A DNA stretch of 23,602 nucleotides from assembly GCA_964483375.1 (NCBI GenBank), contig CAZABJ010000045.1:1-23602 (forward strand). The letters are read 5' to 3'. A program made the position numbers and the translations under genes. The notes beneath the pieces are model-generated. The model ran no database searches. It was not told where the DNA came from and saw only the letters and a program-made list of their open reading frames with translations. Shown one piece after another: positions 22,863 through 23,602 of this stretch; position 1 is the first letter of the stretch; each line of letters opens with the position of its first letter. The stretch is from JAUIEH01 sp964483375. GTDB taxonomy: Bacteria > Pseudomonadota > Alphaproteobacteria > Caulobacterales > Maricaulaceae.

Positions 22863-23602
22863 GTGTTCGAGCGAATTGGAAATCGGATTATCAATGTGGC
22901 GTCCTTTGGCAAAGGTGACCCACCATTCTTCGGTGTTGGCGGATGGATTGGCACTTGGCAGGTCTGGCGCCAGACTTTAGAAATTCTCTCCGAAGACCGG
23001 CGAGCGATCGCTTATGATCACCGCGGTTCCGGCCAATCCTTGGCACCGATTGATACTCTCAATCGAGACGGGCTTGTCGATGACGTTTTTCTATTACTAG
23101 ATCACTTACAGATTGATCAGTGTTGGCTTGGCGGAGAAAGCCAAGGTGGGTTTGTAGCCGCCTGCGCATATCTTCGCGATCCGGGCCGATTCAAAGGACT
23201 TGTGATCATCGATTCAACACCGCATTGGAACGCGAATGACGAGCGCAGGCTTGCATTCGCCTCGGGTCTCGAAGCGGACCTAAGAGGTGCGCTTGGTCCA
23301 TTCGTCGGGGGCTGTATTCCGGAACCCGACGCGCAACCGCATCTCAGACGATGGTTGTTAGATATTCTGCTTGAGGCGGAACCAGAGTACGGGCCCGCAC
23401 TGATCCGACAGATGGAGGTCGATATACGCGATCAATTAGCAGACATCGACTGCCCATGTCTGGTGGTGCACGGTCTGGCTGATGTGATTGAGCCTCCCGA
23501 AAGCGGGCGGTTGTTTGCCGATGGAATTCCCAATGCCAGGTGGTTAGGCCTTGAAGGTGTTGGACATGTGCCAACAATCACGCGCCCGAAAGAAGTCGCG
23601 GC
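22863..23602 (+). CDS. alpha/beta hydrolase, partial, AT-rich gene running off the window
   Basis: The frame is open from a GTG at 22863 to the window end, giving 246 codons without a stop. The GTG has a strong GGGAGG five bases upstream. The product has the alpha/beta hydrolase core: YDHRGSGQS (51-59), a nucleophile elbow GESQGG (S93), an acid in VVHGLAD (D207) and the catalytic His in EGVGHVP (H235). It is a serine hydrolase, so esterase, lactonase or similar; it lacks the usual HG oxyanion motif, having GVGGW (24-28) instead. TTA, CTA, ATA and AGA codons are frequent, unlike in the GC-rich neighbours, suggesting later acquisition. Only the final portion of the gene is missing. Confidence 0.88.
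   Translation, partial: MFERIGNRIINVASFGKGDPPFFGVGGWIGTWQVWRQTLEILSEDRRAIAYDHRGSGQSLAPIDTLNRDGLVDDVFLLLDHLQIDQCWLGGESQGGFVAACAYLRDPGRFKGLVIIDSTPHWNANDERRLAFASGLEADLRGALGPFVGGCIPEPDAQPHLRRWLLDILLEAEPEYGPALIRQMEVDIRDQLADIDCPCLVVHGLADVIEPPESGRLFADGIPNARWLGLEGVGHVPTITRPKEVA

Overview
The window looks like chromosome of a GC-rich alphaproteobacterium. The evidence is the strongly G/C-biased third codon positions, a stand-alone NDUFS6-like zinc-finger protein of the kind common in Alphaproteobacteria, and the mix of orphan membrane histidine kinases and short operons. Family or genus cannot be fixed from this sequence alone. Both ends are visibly more AT-rich than the core. The left end (about 61-480) holds one hypothetical gene beside the 3' end of a tRNA-Arg. 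The right end (about 22740-23602) holds an alpha/beta hydrolase that runs off the window, next to a truncated gene remnant. Both edges may be borders of acquired DNA.

Layout: a possible gene tail (1-60), an AT-rich hypothetical gene (148-462, -) and tRNA-Arg(CCG) (549-625, -). Then comes a tight four-gene minus-strand operon (718-2382): a small Cro/C1-type HTH regulator followed by three related small membrane proteins sharing an LDEREL motif. Its promoter is near consensus (TTGACA, 17 bp, TGTAGT) and its -10 lies inside an inverted repeat, which suggests autoregulation. Next are a TraB/GumN-family protein with a good terminator, an ABC-2-type ATPase without a permease beside it (-), the NDUFS6-like protein, an SLC13/DASS anion transporter and a LysR-type regulator with a poorly conserved HTH. 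Plus-strand metabolic genes follow: asd overlapping rarD, an epoxide hydrolase and a PPP-type phosphatase.

A minus-strand block (11406-14639) carries pyridoxal kinase overlapping a DUF429 protein, then a serine-beta-lactamase-fold esterase and a VOC protein. Beyond it are a CitE/malyl-CoA-lyase-like protein (+), a hybrid histidine kinase (-), an outer-membrane-type protein (+) with a terminator, and a second membrane histidine kinase (-) followed by a small one-helix membrane protein. Last are a coupled pair (+): an FAD protein resembling polyenoic fatty acid isomerases and a THEM6-like hotdog thioesterase.

The best candidates for something not well described are the HTH/LDEREL membrane-protein operon, which looks like a membrane-linked autoregulatory module, and the fatty-acid-isomerase-like/thioesterase pair. 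I saw no CRISPR array, rRNA, complete insertion sequence or phage module.
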